64,000 nucleotides of DNA from Anisakis pegreffii (GCA_035041965.1 JAPYMA010000631.1:1-64000), one strand, 5' to 3'. Counted from the first letter of the stretch, positions 12,376 through 25,700 are shown. The notes: generated from the sequence alone by a model not told the origin. Numbers and translations are program-made.

Positions 12376-13259
12376 GCCATAAAATTTATTGCTCCATAGA
12401 TAGCTTCATTCGCAACAGAAAAAAAGCAAACAAAAAGCTTGATAAATCATGTTCTCAAGAACATGAAATGTACATTTGGAAAAAGACTCAAGCTGAATGC
12501 GTCAGTCGTGAACGAGCATTAAAAGCATCAATCTTTCACTTATAAGTTCCATTCAATCATTAAATGCTCTTCGTAAGTCTTCCGTTTTGAATAAATCAGT
12601 GAAGAAGAGCAATTTGATTGGTGGGATGAACGTATTCCATAATTCGCTCAATGCGATGCGCTATCGGTTGGCGAAAATCCAGCAGCCGCTAATTTCTGCT
12701 TTCTAATTTGATGGAGCGATGACTGAGAAGCCGTGAAATATTTTGCTGGTTGAATTTCACGATCAACTTATTGATGCTATTGCCGATCAATCAGACAATG
12801 CAAGCTTCATCAACGAACCTCAGTCAGTCAACTGCCTCTTCACAAATCTTTTGCAAGTCCTTCTATTGGAGAGTTTTCTTGCTGTTTAATCACCTTACAC
12901 TGAGACGTCTTTCAAGATTCATGGAATTGTATTTACTGGGTACTCATTGAAGTAATTCTATTAATTCAACAGAGGGGAAGATTCATGTTGCAATCCTATC
13001 AATAACTGCAAAAAATAAATTTATTCGGTTAAGAATTACTTACAATTAGTCATTAATAAATTAGCATGTTTGGTGCATATACGAGAATGAGATGAAAGAA
13101 AAAGAAAACGATTCTACCAATAACGATTGAAATTATCGCATTATATTGCATGCGGAATCATTCGCAATTAACATGAAGCCGAAAGCACTTATTGAATAAA
13201 ATTGTTTAGACCCTCACTGTTGCGAATGAAGCTATCTGTGGAGCAATAAATTTTATGGC
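12376..13259. mobile_element. putative non-autonomous element with 42-bp terminal inverted repeats
   Basis: The left arm (12376-12417, beginning GCCATAAAATTTATTGCTCC) is the reverse complement of the right arm (13218-13259) with only about one mismatch. The spacer of about 800 bp has no recognisable transposase. No clear target-site duplication was found outside the arms. This fits a MITE-like or deleted DNA transposon, or a foldback duplication. Confidence 0.6.
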
Positions 13260-16171
13260 AAAAGTGAAGTTGTGATTTAGGAGCGCCCTTCTTTCTATGA
13301 TGTTTTTAAATGACGTTGAATGAAGCTCTAAAATTGGTTTCAAATATTCCATGTAGATCAAACAACACGCATTCGATAAAACAGATTTTCTTAGAAAATG
13401 TTCAGTGCTTCAAACTTGAAACAATCAAGCGATATTGAAACCGTATATCAATGACTTTTCATGGTATTTCGAAGGATAACTATCGAATATTATCGCTTTT
13501 CTCTGTTCGTTGAGAATTTATAGTATGGATGAAATAAGAGAGTTGATTTGAAACGGCAAAAATCAAAACCAAAAGGAGAACCACACAACATGACAGTACT
13601 TGTCATACATGAAGATAAAAATAAGGAATTTATCAATAACTGCAAAGAAAATTTGAAGCTGGAAGAAGATTTGAATTGATGGTAGAGATGTGCTTGAAAT
13701 TTTAACCAGATGATAGAAGTAGATTAATCAGATCAACTGGTTTCCGCCTTCAGTGAAAGAGGGCAAATGATGAAGATGAGTAAACAAACACAAGATTATT
13801 TCGGCGAATGGGTTAATTCTCTTTTGGGCATTGAAAATATTGCATGATGTATGCGTTACTATATATGAGTTTGCGGAACTCAATAAACGGCCGCTAACAA
13901 AATAAAACACCACACAATTGCTTTACCACGTTCTCATCCACACACGTCGCTTTCTGCTTCTGCAATCAATTCATTTGGTTATTTACTGCCTCTTAGCACG
14001 TTCAACATTGGTTCTAAAATTAAAGCTATCGGAACGTCGATGAAACGTGAGTATATGCCAACATGAAACTTTTCAAATCATAGTTATTTGCTATTTGCAG
14101 TCGTATTATTTGCAGTCGAATATACTCGATATATTTGGACAATGCTAAATATTTGTTTAATTGTGTTGAGAGGCGAAGGATGCAGCGATCACGAAAGCAA
14201 TGAAGGCAAGCATCTTCACATAATGATACTGAGTGCGTCAAACACCTTCACAATATCTTTAATGGATTGCAAGCCGTTTGCATGCGCACATTTTGACGAA
14301 GCTAGCTTGGTAGCGTATACGTTCAAAAGGATGAAACATTTATACTGTTCAAACAATCGTGTTTTATTGAATGTCTCTAGCCAAAATAATGTAGTACATA
14401 CCAATGCACATTTTCAGTGGTATGTTGTGATTATATTCTATCGAGATTGCAAAATACGCGTCTCATGGTTACTGATGGAAATACTGATGCTTTCAGTATT
14501 TCATCAGCAGTCACTACTCTATTCTGTAGAGTGGAACGCGACCAGTCAACATTATTTTGAGAGTAGTATAGTCAATCGAGTATGACTACAGCGTATCACT
14601 ATCATGCTATTCGAATCTTGTAATGGGAGACATTTTGGTACGGCAAGATTTACCGAGATTAGGTTTTAGTCAAGGAACAAACTGCCTGGTGGATCCCGGA
14701 GGTCTGAATTAGTCCTGGAATAGGGGGAAGGCCGAGTGCCTCCGCAAACTCATAAAGATTCGGGGGCATCAATGTCCTGGCTCTCGAAGGTAGAGGATGG
14801 AATTTGGGACCTGGAAATCTCATGCGTGTTCAGAAAGCCCACGAGTCTCGAAAGACCCTGAACCTTCCTTCGGAGGTCCTTAGCCCAACCCTAGTCGAGA
14901 CGAAATAATTCTCAGATATAATGTAGAGAATTCGAACAGATCACTTCCATGACATCTTGATTCAGGAAAACAGTTTCAGTCAGTGAAAAACGTTATATCA
15001 TGGCAACATAAAATTCGCTTAGCGTGGCTAACAAATCAGCTTGGTATAGATTAAGAAATGGTTGAGTTAATTTTGTAAGGTGAACTACTGGAGCGCCGAA
15101 TGGAGACGAAATCAGAATGCGCAAAGGTGAATTAGAAGAGGAGCACATATGAAGTTGGTGTAGATGAGAATCGCTGATTGTTGCCGCTAAGTGTTGATTC
15201 TCTTCAACTTCATGATGTTCATCTGTCGAATATCTAATTGCATACTAATTTCATGTAATTTATTGAGTCTATTTAGTATACTGTACGCTAAACCACACTT
15301 TTCTAATTCACGTGTGATGTTTCGAAGATCTCGTCAATCAAAATCCTGTTTTTTTGAAACGTTTTAGCACATTCGAGGGTTCTCAGGAGCAATGAATAGG
15401 TTTGTTGATGGTCGAATGATATTCAGAAATTGACGAATGAATGAAGCATATCCAGTTGATGCTCATCGATTGCTTATATGGTAAATTAGCTTGATACGCT
15501 TCTGTAACGAATCCATTCTTAACTGCTCATTACTATTGTCGGAATCTTTTTACAACGTAGCCACGGCTGCGATAGAACACATACATGTCAGAGGGCAAAG
15601 TCTCCAGAAGGGTTGTCGAGATAAGATCTGAATGGGACACGCAATGATGATGAGTCCAAGCGTTTCCAAGTTTCGCATCACGTTTGTTTTGATTTGATTT
15701 CCATGTAAGGCTAGCAACTAACAATCATTAAGCAATATAATTCAGTTATAAAAAACATCAAATGCGCGTCATTCCAAATATCAACCATGTCTCACAAGTA
15801 TATTATCTAAACAGATTGTTCACGGGAATCGACGTTTGTTGGCGACTGCAAGCATTCAATTGTAAGAGTATTGCGAAAAGTAATCTCAATCAAACTTAAT
15901 AGCAGTGCTGCATAAAATGCTCGTAAATTGCTGAAGAGTCACTACGCCATCACTCATTCGTTGCAATGAGTGGGTGAATCAAAAAGTTCTGGGAAAAATG
16001 CTCCATTCAAATGCAATATGTACAGTGGAGAATGAGGAAAGGTATTTTTGGTCTTGCAATGACCGGAATAATAAACTCTCCTGTTTAAGGCAATTGCTTA
16101 CGTCTGTCTCATTCTGTATCGTTTACAGACGGTTGAGAGAATACCAACTAAAAGAGCATGAAAAAAGCTGC
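13260..16171. other. gene-poor region with a GC-richer repeat-like patch
   Basis: No gene is supportable. Bases 14690-14895 are GC-richer than their surroundings and contain CTCGAAAGACCCTGAACC followed by TTCGGAGG. This resembles patches in the MULE-related sequence at 5.06 kb and at 31.2 kb, so it is probably an old repeat. The ORF at 14088-14585 has no protein-like features. Confidence 0.35.
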
Positions 16172-16296
16172 CTATAACCTTATCATACAAACAACTCAAA
16201 TCATACCCTTAAATGCAGCATGATGAAACTTTTGCGACCTTCCTCTGCAACCACGTTATGGTCTATAACGTCATCATACAAACAACTCAAATCATA
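16172..16296 (+). repeat. 35-bp direct repeat pair, 90-bp spacing
   Basis: Bases 16172-16206 and 16262-16296 share CTATAAC followed by ATCATACAAACAACTCAAAT and CATAC, with about two differences. It could be a local tandem duplication of 90 bp. No coding content is seen. Confidence 0.75.
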
Positions 16297-18179
16297 CGTT
16301 GAAAACATGCCATTTTCAAAGCTTTGAGGTGACATAAAAGAGCACATTATGCGCAGTTACCACTGCAGGCCAATATGATAGTACTGGAGATAACTTATCG
16401 GTCAATATCGGTCAATCCGTACTGTTGCTTACGGGTAACGGCATCGTGCCCGTGCCACAATCTGTTTGATTGACTTTCAAATACTCCGAACAAATATGGA
16501 TGCATTATAATTTATTCATTATTCTATGTAATTTGATTACTCTGTGAATGTACACCCCACTAATTTGCAGTGTAAAATAATTTCTGTTCAATACATACCA
16601 TCGAGATGGGAATACAGATCCCTCTTATCGAAAAATTACATCCAAAACAATTGCAAGAAATGTCTTATATGTAGTCAAAATTCTTTGATATGATGTTCTC
16701 GTCGATTCTTCCAGTCTTTTTTGAAATTTGCATCTCATATAATAAAGACATCTTCAAAATGCGCAAACGGTGTGTTAGAAAGTGTCACTGTGACGTTTGA
16801 ATGGCATTTTAGTGAAGTTATGGTCGTTCTTGCTTCCTCAAAAGATTGGTAGTTCAACTTGAAATTCTAAGGGCTGAGAGTTCTGCATTATTTAGACAAG
16901 AATGTAGAGAGACTCATAAACAAGCGATAATCTTCTTCTCGAAGATAGAAAGTGATCTTCTATCTTGTATTTTCGTGGTAGAGAAGATAATCTCCTCAAC
17001 GAATGGTTTCCACATGCATTTATCTCCAACGACATCTAACTGTTTCAAGTGGCAGTGATGCATGTAGAGCAAGCCTCATCCGCTATCACGAACTTCTCAA
17101 ATAAAAACGCGTTTTCGTATGCCAACCTTTGAACTTCCGATTATGTATGTTTCTAGTGAAAATCCAATTAAAAGTAATGAAACACGATCCACGGTTCCGC
17201 CTTAAAGTACAAATCCATTGAAAGTGATCAAACACAGTTCACCGTTCTGCCTCAGGAAAAAAAGTATAAATATCACTACTCTAAAGTTACCACGGTTTCA
17301 ATGCAAGAGTGGCTTAAGTCTCAGTCAGCGAGCTGCCGACCCTACCATTTCAATGATCAGTCTAAAAACTTCACATCCACTACGTCCGCCACATCGGTGT
17401 TTTTTCCGCCTCTCTTCTACTTCAACGAACTTCTTGGTTCTTCCTCTTTTCTCCTCAGCTCCTATTTTAGGGAACCAGCGATGCCACAAATCGACATTCA
17501 ATTCGTCTTTACCTTTCATCTACCTTTCATCTTTACCTTTTTGTTTCTCCTATTTCTGTAATCATTATATTGCTCACCTCACGCCTATCATCAATAACAA
17601 ATTAATTCTCGTGGCCTTCCGCTTTTGCGTAACAACGATGCATCCAAAACTAGCCGAGAAGTCAAAAATCCTCTTCTCGATATCCGGAGCACAAAACTAA
17701 GCTTGAATAAAATACAGCTGGAGTGCCACTTAAAGCAAAGCTTAATTCCAAGTATTAGTTCCAAGAAATGCTGTTATGCACAATCAGGACTGCATGCAAA
17801 GTGACTGGAGTGATCTCACCACGCTATCATAAATGTGAGCAAAAAGTCATTTGCGACCAGTTTCATAATTCTTTGATTCTGTTTTCAAATTCGACGTATT
17901 TGACGGAAATGAAAGCGTAATGTGCTTCATTTTCCTCAACTGATCAATTCGATGCTATTATGCTGTTGTGTTTAAAATTCATCAGCGTTCCATTGCTAGT
18001 TGAATGACATTCGCCATTATCGTCAACGCTTCCAGCAATTTTTTGACTAATTCAGTTTCTGTCACCCTCATAACACAGTATCGTAATCTGGTTGAAAACT
18101 GTTCTGGTGAAAAAAAAAGAAACTGTTCCTAACATAATTCATCTAGGCATTGTATTCTGAACTTTGAATTATATATGGA

Positions 18180-18335
18180 AACCGAAGAAAAATTTGTTTC
18201 GGTCGTAAGCCATCAGAATCCGTTCTTGCAAGTCCTAATTTCCGGAAAACCGAATTCCTGCCTGAATTGAAAATTTGGTCGGAATCTGATCAAACTTCGT
18301 TCAGAATTCACTGACCGCATTTTGGTTGGTTACTA
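18180..18335. repeat. dispersed TTCGG/CCGAA-rich repeat, copy 3
   Basis: The stretch contains TTTGTTTCGGTCGTAAG, CCGGAAAACCGAATTC and a GACCGCATTTTGGTTGG ending like that of copy 2. It is non-coding and belongs with the copies at 1.7, 2.3 and 36.4 kb. Confidence 0.5.
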
Positions 18336-20137
18336 TTACATCATAATTATGTTGATTCAACTTCATCTTTCTCGTATCCAGTCAGTCTATGCTGGCTGCG
18401 CAACTGACGTCTTGTGTGGTCTGTTATTCGCTTCTTAATATGAATGATGGTGTTTTCCTACAACTTCAAAGATCCGATGATTCTGAGCATTATAATCGCT
18501 CGTGAAACCGAGTTATCTAAGTTCTTCCCAAGCATTGTAAACTACAATGATCTTCAGAACAAGAAAGATCATCGAAACGCATCGTTCTTGCAAAAGCAGA
18601 CTTTTGCACATAACAGATGATGATCCTTGGGGATTACCTCTAATCTCCTCTATCACCTTATATGAACATAACAAAACTTTGAACAGCAGCAACAGCCCAA
18701 TGCGAATTTTAGAAAAGTCAATGAGCAGACTTTCAATCGCTTGCACTCAAAATCAACAAGTTTTTTCGTTGTTTTTAGCTTTTCAGTGATTTATGTCATA
18801 TAGATCTCACAACCAAATGTAATTCTTCAACGATTCATTCGTAAATTATAATAATTCTTTCGCAGTTTTTAGAGCATATAATTTGTGTGCATTATGGACT
18901 TTTCATCTAGCGTAACAATGATTTTCTTTTGCTGCATGCTTCATGGAATTCCTTGTTATAAATTATCTCTTCCATACTTTCAAGACGCATTAATTTACTA
19001 AAGATTTGTTAGCATTTAGCTCTAGCGACTGAAAAATTAGTACATATGTTCATATTAACCACTTTGTCGAAATGCAAGAACCATGCCAGAGTTTCCGACG
19101 GTCAGCTATTCGTCGGTAGTTTTTTTGCTACACCCCAAAGGGACCACTCCATCAATTTACTTCTCGAATTTTTCGCAAACCCCTCACTGTTGAGAATAAT
19201 ACTCTTCGTTGAGAAGAACGATCTCTGTAATGGAGAGATAGGAATTGCGAAAATCAACAAATATCTCGAGGGGATTGCAGATCTTGCGCGTAAATTCTTG
19301 CAAGTGACTATATTAGGCGATCCAAGACGCTTTTATTTTATCTCAAGCTATCTTTTAGAAAATTTTCAATGATTTTATATTCAGTTCTTGACTGTAAAAT
19401 GCAGTCTTGATCACTGATTTCTTGCTAGAATTTTTGGTAAACGTTCAACAGTTCTCTACTCTTTTCCAATGACTTTTTAGGCGACTATCTCATCGGTTCC
19501 TTTTGGTTTATCATCTATTAGATCCACAGCTCTTCTATCATTCTTAATCCTAACAAGAACATGACAGGATTTCAAACAATTCAATTGATCGAAGTGTCAA
19601 TTGACTTTTACGAACCGATTTGTGCAACGGCTCAATTCAAGATACAAATGATCATCTTCAAGCTTCATTTATGAAACTGCTGTGTTCCTGTGATGTAACT
19701 TCAGATTCGACCACTTTGACGTACATCGAGAATTGTAATGATTTTCAGGTCTACTGACGTTTTTCCGATGTTTTCTTACTAGCGTTGCGCTTGCGAGAAA
19801 AATTTTCGGACAAAAGCGATTAATTTCAAATTGTTATTCTTCCATTCACAGCAAATTAGTTTTTCAATTAATTTCATTTAGTTGATTTGTCGGTGATTTT
19901 TGTATGCTACCCGCTCTTTTGAGTCAATTGTCGACAATTGTATTGTTAACGACCAGCATACTGAATGAGTATAAAGAAATCACATTCAGATACGAGCGTT
20001 GGAATAAGCATTGGAAACCAGGCTCTATTATGAGTTCAAACTTGTGAAACGTAGCAATTTTTATGCAAAATATCTAATGTAAGTTTCAAGCCCGATGATA
20101 GCATGACAGTTTTTGATATTGCTTTCAAATCATCCAT

Positions 20138-20170
20138 AAGCCTAAGCCTAAGCCTGAGCCCAAGCCTAAG
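20138..20170 (-). repeat. interstitial telomere-like tract, (TTAGGC)n on the minus strand
   Basis: The plus strand reads AAGCCTAAGCCTAAGCCT, then GAGCCCAAGCCTAAG: about five units of the nematode telomere hexamer in complement, with two variant bases. A more decayed stretch rich in CTAAGCC words lies at 57.17-57.23 kb. Confidence 0.65.
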
Positions 20171-21179
20171 AATTGTCGAAGATGATCTTTTTCTAATTCA
20201 ACGATTCGTCTATAACAATGATGCATGAGCCATTTTTAAGCCTGATGAGCAACGATAAGTATTAGAATCACAGCGGTACCAAGAAATGGGCTGCAGTCAG
20301 TTCCAAACGAAATGGTTCGGGAAAGCGTGATTGCTCAAAAAATGCTACCGATATTCGAATTGATGAAACCCCCAATTAACACAAAATAAAATATGCTTTC
20401 AGAATTTTCCAAAAAGTTTTACACAGGCTATGTTTGGAAGTTTTCTGCCTAACAATTCAACTCGATTTTAGAAATATAAGCTCAATTCAACTGTTTAGTG
20501 ACGTCCAATTGTTGTCGATTTTATCCTTTCATAATGGGAATGGTATTTGTTGATGGACTAAAGCGTAATCGAATTCACTGCATTTTGATGAAGTGATGTC
20601 CTATTCTCAATGTGTGAAGATGTTGGCGTTGTCTGCTTTATGTCATTCTTTGCTATTCATTCTCTGATCTAGTCTGCTCTAGCTTGTTGCTTTCTGCAGT
20701 GGGTCACTTATTTATTTCATTCAGTTGTACTTTGAGAACAACATGACCGCGGATACGATCCGGTATGCAAGGATGTCTTTATTTTGCTTCCTTTTTTCGT
20801 TTCACTAAAATTTTTGCCATGATTGTCTATCTCTTCGTTGATGTAGCTTGCTCTGACGATCTAGTTTATTATGTCGAATAATTTTCGTTTGTTGTTTCAT
20901 CAAAATTAATTAAAAGGAAGCTCATTCGTGTATGATGACGACAAACTAGGGGATTGAATTATAATAACACGAAGCGAACCTTAATCTGCTCATTGTTTAT
21001 TCCAACCAACTGAAGAACAGTCGTGATATCATAGCTTGGGATGTTATGTTCAAGCCGTTATTATTCACAAATTCCACCAATATGGTCGCTACTGTTACAG
21101 GCGTGTGCTGGTTCCTGAGTAATAGTTCTTTTTGAAATCATTTATTCACCCATAACTGGTGCCCAATATTGGTCTCTTT

Positions 21180-21440
21180 TTTACATTTTTGACGAATTAT
21201 TCTGTTCTGATCAAATATTCCGTTTATTTTGTTCTCCACTCTCATTCTCAAAGCTGTTCTGTTATGTTCTCGCATTCCCACCCGGAAAATTCGAAGATGT
21301 TCTGTTCTGTTGTACCGTCAAATCTGTTTTGTTCTGTTCAGTTCCCGCATAGCAAATTCTGTTTTGTTAGAGAAAACAGGAACGAAGAGGAACGGGGCAA
21401 TTTAATTGGAACTAAGAGATCAATTGACCCAGGATGGTGA
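21180..21440. repeat. TGTTCTGTTCT-type dispersed repeat, copy 1
   Basis: Many TTCTGTTCTG, TGTTCTGTTGT and TTTTGTTCTGTTCAG words occur here and end in GGAACGAAGAGGAACGGGG. Similar words occur at 31245-31400. The ORF across it is compositionally driven, not a gene. Confidence 0.5.
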
Positions 21441-24400
21441 AGTTTTCTTCATTTTCCATGAGGAAATCGCTGAATTCTACATTTCTGAGCGCATCCTTTC
21501 AAGGTGGCCTGTACCGTGTTAGTTACACGCAATGTTCACACTAATTTGTATCTACAGTAGTGCAGCAATAAAATCATATGAACATCGATCATTTGTGGGT
21601 TTTACGAGAGGTGAAATTTCATGGAACCAATTCACTTAAAAGCACAGGCTGATTGTAATTCTTGGGTATTGCTGCGCTTTTGATCGTTCGCTAAACTTTG
21701 CCAAAGGCCAAGTCGAAATTGAAGAGAAGGAGATGTGCTTCCTATATAATCAACTCATCACATTCGAAACGAAAGCTCCATGCCTTTTATTTTGCATTAA
21801 GTATATATCTTTGTGCGCAGATAACGTTATTTATATGAGCGATAAGTGAATCCTGAAAGTGCAATACACTGATGTTTTAGCCATCGTTATTCTTGCAAAT
21901 ACTACTCACTAATACGTTATCGATAATTCTGAAAAAAATCATTGCATTATCTCGATTAAACCAGCTGTTTCTTGTATATTACGTAATTGTTTTCGTTATG
22001 GCACAATCATAAACCAGCGACTTCAGCTTTTCGTGTGCTAGCTTAATGTATTCGTTCCATTTGCTTTTTGCATCACGCCAATAATGTCTTTTCATTCCTC
22101 ATTATATTTGTCGTATGCATTCCGCCATGTTTTCGTTCATCATTGGTACACAATTCACAATGACTTCGTACCGATATTGTCTAAGTTTCAGTCTTCTATG
22201 ATAAAAATTTAATGAAAATGTTGTCTCAGTCAGAGGTAAATGGCAATAGATTTTTTTACGAGTTTGAAAGTGCAGAATTTCGCTTAAGCTCATTGAGACA
22301 GATGCGGTGAGTAGGTTGTCAGAGATTTTAGGTTATGATTCGATAACATGAAACAAAAACCGTTGATGCTGATCAACTGCGTGCTTGAAGTGTAAGAAGA
22401 ATGCCCTATTTGTTGACATATAACACATTGAATATAGATGAAAATTTTCGAGCAGCGTGCATTTGAAGTCATTCAATTGCATAAGGTATCTAGGTAAAGT
22501 ATGTAAATTGTATTTTCCAACCTTCCAATTATCTCTGTTCATGTTCATTGCCATTGATCAAGTTCTTGTGATATGCTCCTTTCCTTTTCCAGTGTCTTCC
22601 AAACAGTTGTACCTCTACTTGACGACCGTAACACTTACTTATTCTTCGGCGCAATCGTATACGATTTCGTGACTTTTCGTCGCACTTTATTGCTAGTTTC
22701 CTTGATGAAATTCACTATTACGAATGCACCGCCGACTCAATTTTCTTTTGTTGCATTCGATCTTATAAGCACAATATAAAAACTTCACATCTGATGGGTT
22801 TCTGCGTTTTATGAGATTGACTGTCTTCTTATCTGAGTTCTGATTAGAATCTGGCATGGTCAACTTTACTCAATCCAGTCCCAAAATATTGACGGACCCA
22901 TATCTCATGATTTTGGTTTATTATGTAAGACTTTTCGATCACTCTAATTTATAGCATCTATTTCGAAATTCAGATCATAAGTCAACGTTACTTTGTGATT
23001 ACGCCTTGAGTATGTGGCGTATTTATCCCAATTAACTTACGACTTTGTATGTTTCATAAGTTGTCTTCATTCATTCGTATCATAACGTTCCCACTCCTCT
23101 CATTTGACCAATGGTTATGACGTTGCCGCGCTTAGTGCCGTCCTCTACCGAACTACCGTCACCTCCTCCTCTTGCTGAACAATCTTAATGACTGTCGCGA
23201 TTAGACAATCACGAAAAAAGAATTTAAATTACGAAAAGAAAGATGATTCATGAATTTTAAAACGTTCCCGCAAGTCCTGTCATCCTTCGATAATCTATTA
23301 CTTCTTAGTGACAAACCAGAATAAGCTGATGTTTTGCTCAAAGAGTTCGCTGCCAATAATTTGTCGCTTGCATTAGAGGAATTAATTCCTTGCGACCAAA
23401 CAAGCATTTACAAGGTCGTGGACGAACTACGAAAAAAAAATCGGTCAGCAGTGATTTGCCAATCTGCTCCATTCCAACCCTTCCAGTAACTACTGATATC
23501 CTCAAATTCCATCTCAAACAGAATTTTTCCTCTTACGAGAACTACTGCGTTAGACAATCTTGTTTTCTTGATCCCATTTTTGCGCGACATTCCAATCGAT
23601 CAACGATGTCAAAAACTGATTAATTCTTTTTATCGTTCTCAATGCAACTGCAGTTTCTTTTTCTTTGGTGTGATTTTGTCATATGAATACGTTGATTTTC
23701 AGTGGAGGTTTGCATGGGTAAACCCTCTCATGATGTCACAAGTAATAGAAATGATCAAAAAGTATTAAATAGTAGACCTATTTGATGAGATAACTATTTT
23801 TGGAGCGAAAAACTGAGGGCGAGTTGAATGTGTGGGAGCGAAAAGTGAGAGGCGAACATTCCGTCAGTCACTCCAATTCCATTCAGTGAATTCATTTTGT
23901 TGAGCTCCATCAACACTGATTTTCCCATAAGTTTGATGGTGCTTTATTGATATATGACTATGAGTTTTCTGTGAATGTTCTTTACACTTCAATTATACTA
24001 TACATTAAAAAAGATTCACGTACTCATGACGCATTATGTGAGGCATGAAAGGAACGAAACTGATGAGAGGCTATTCATTTATAATTTAAGAAGAAAAAAA
24101 ATATTGCTTTTAGCATGATTCGCACAAATTGCAGCAGGTTACATGATTGATAGGATGATGATTCATGAACTGATATAAAATTTGTGACTCTTGAAATGAT
24201 TACAACGTTTATTTGTTTTTATGATGTTTCATTACAACCAATTATTCGAGTTTGGTTTGAGAGCGAAGCACAGTTTGCTACCAGTGATATGGTCATCAAA
24301 TGAAACTAAAAGTAGCAACTGTTGACGATTTCAGTAGCACTTAATTCGAGACTGGATTACTTTATTCGAGACGATTTCAGTTCTTTTTAGAAATTCGAAC

Positions 24401-24989
24401 AATCAACTGCTCAATTATTCATTCTGGTCGATACGTCTCCTTGATTACTGTTTCCTCCATTCCTTGACGACTATCAATAAGCATAAAATGAAATTGTCAA
24501 GCTAATAGATGATTACACTTGCACTGAACTTAATGAACAGATGAACTGCATGTAAATGATGCTTAATGATGAACTGCATGTTAATGATGCTCACATTAAG
24601 CATCTTGCTCAAAAATTTTATCAAGAAAGATGTAGTCAAAGAAGGATTCAGAAATTAGTCAATGATGAGAGAGTGTCTAATAAATAATCAATAAATCCCT
24701 ATGCTTTCAACTGCCCCTCAAATATATCAATGGTTTTCGAGCATTTTCACATTACAGTACGCTTCAAAAAGCGTAAATATTTTCATGAGGAATGCTATGT
24801 TGTCATGTGAGAAGAGTAGTATTGATCATTGAACTTTACTCAGATATTTCAAACTTTTTCCATCCGGAAGACATTTCACCAAGTGTCCACAGCAGTGAAT
24901 ACTACAAAGCACCATTTAAGTGTTCCTCTTCCTTGCACGCTTCTGATCGTTAACGGCACACTACGGTGGTAATACAGGCGTGATCGAAC

Positions 24990-25700
24990 AGTCTGCTTAA
25001 AAACGTTTTGCCTGACGACAGTTTGTCTAAAGACACATTGCCTAACAGGCGGTTTGCCTAATAGATATTTTGCCTATCAAAGTTTGCTTAATGGGAATTT
25101 TGCCTAATGTCACTTTGCCTAATGCTCTTGCGAGGTTGTTAGACGCATCCGTTCAGAGCATGTTGGTAATGTTCATCTGGTAGCTACTTCTAGAATACGC
25201 CTCGTCCCTCTGGTCTCCCTGTGATCCACACAAGGACAAACAGGACGTTAATATAATCGAAAATGTTCAAGGAAGATACACCCGTTTCATCTTCAACAGA
25301 CATTGTGGAGATGTGTATGAATCGAAACATAGTTCCTTGAAGGAGACTGCTGAAGCAGTCTGTCCATCACCGGTGATAAAGATGAGCTAGACGCGTTGTT
25401 TGCTGTTGCTAACTTTTTTAGTCAAAACTTGGCTTTGATTGAAGCCATCAAAATCACCAACGTTGATATGTGCAAGTGTTCTGATAATAGCCACCAGACG
25501 AACATTCCCAACATGTTCTGAAGGGATGCGTCTAGCGATCACACACGCGCATTAGGTAAAATGACATTAGGCAAAATCCCATAGGCAAAATGTCCATTAG
25601 GTAAACCATACGTTAGGCAAAATGTCTTTAGGCAGATAGTCCGGGTACCGTATAATAAAGGCACTAGGTCACTTAATCTAAAGACATTTGGCTGTATGGA
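24990..25700. mobile_element. long-TIR element with tandem TTTGCCTAATG motifs enclosing a LINE remnant
   Basis: The left arm (24990 to about 25187) carries repeated TTTGCCTAATG-like units and then AGACGCATCCGTTCAGA and AATGTTCATCTGGTAGCTA. The right arm (about 25485-25700) is its reverse complement, with ATTAGGCAAAATG units and TAGCCACCAGACGAACATT, at roughly 85-90% identity in the non-array part. The arms are therefore about 200 bp terminal inverted repeats with internal tandem arrays. The centre holds a non-LTR reverse-transcriptase remnant. No transposase of its own is visible, so it is non-autonomous or decayed. Confidence 0.65.
25184..25390 (+). pseudogene. remnant of a non-LTR (CR1/Jockey-like) reverse transcriptase
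   Basis: A frame preceded by a stop reads LLLEYASSLWSPCDPH, then NIIENVQGRYTRFIF. This matches the end of LINE reverse transcriptases (LEYASPVWSP...I..LE.VQRR.T..I). Only about 60 codons remain before a stop. A reverse-complement relative of its 3' part (GAGACTGC, then CTGTCCATCACCGG) recurs at 25.90-25.94 kb, indicating a second decayed copy in opposite orientation. Confidence 0.7.

Larger units (their letters stand above)
16297..24980. other. gene-poor, repeat-containing region
   Basis: No gene is recognised. Contents seen are a diverged tandem duplication at 17160-17265 (TCCAATTAAAAGTAATGAAA versus TCCATTGAAAGTGATCAAA), the repeats at 18.2, 20.1 and 21.2 kb listed separately, and a 24-bp tandem pair around 24542-24590 (GATGAACTGCATGTAAATG). 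Many ORFs of 60-160 codons exist, but none has domains, codon bias or splice structure supporting a gene. Confidence 0.35.

Noticed and set aside
14160..14215. Signal-peptide-like minus-strand frame (MLAFIAFVIAASFASQ)
   Set aside because: It is attractive as a leader but hits a stop after 18 codons and no GT donor is available before the stop.
14088..14585. 165-codon plus-strand ORF
   Set aside because: It is the longest ORF in the gene-poor block, but it has no domain, is rich in AT-driven residues, has no splice or expression cues, and ORFs run on both strands.
17218..17700. 160-codon plus-strand ORF
   Set aside because: It is composed of T/C-rich low-complexity sequence (Phe, Leu, Ser, Pro) with a competing ORF in another frame and no recognisable domain.
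19046..19372. 108-codon plus-strand ORF
   Set aside because: Composition is fairly protein-like, but there are no motifs, no splice context and no neighbouring gene. It is insufficient to call.
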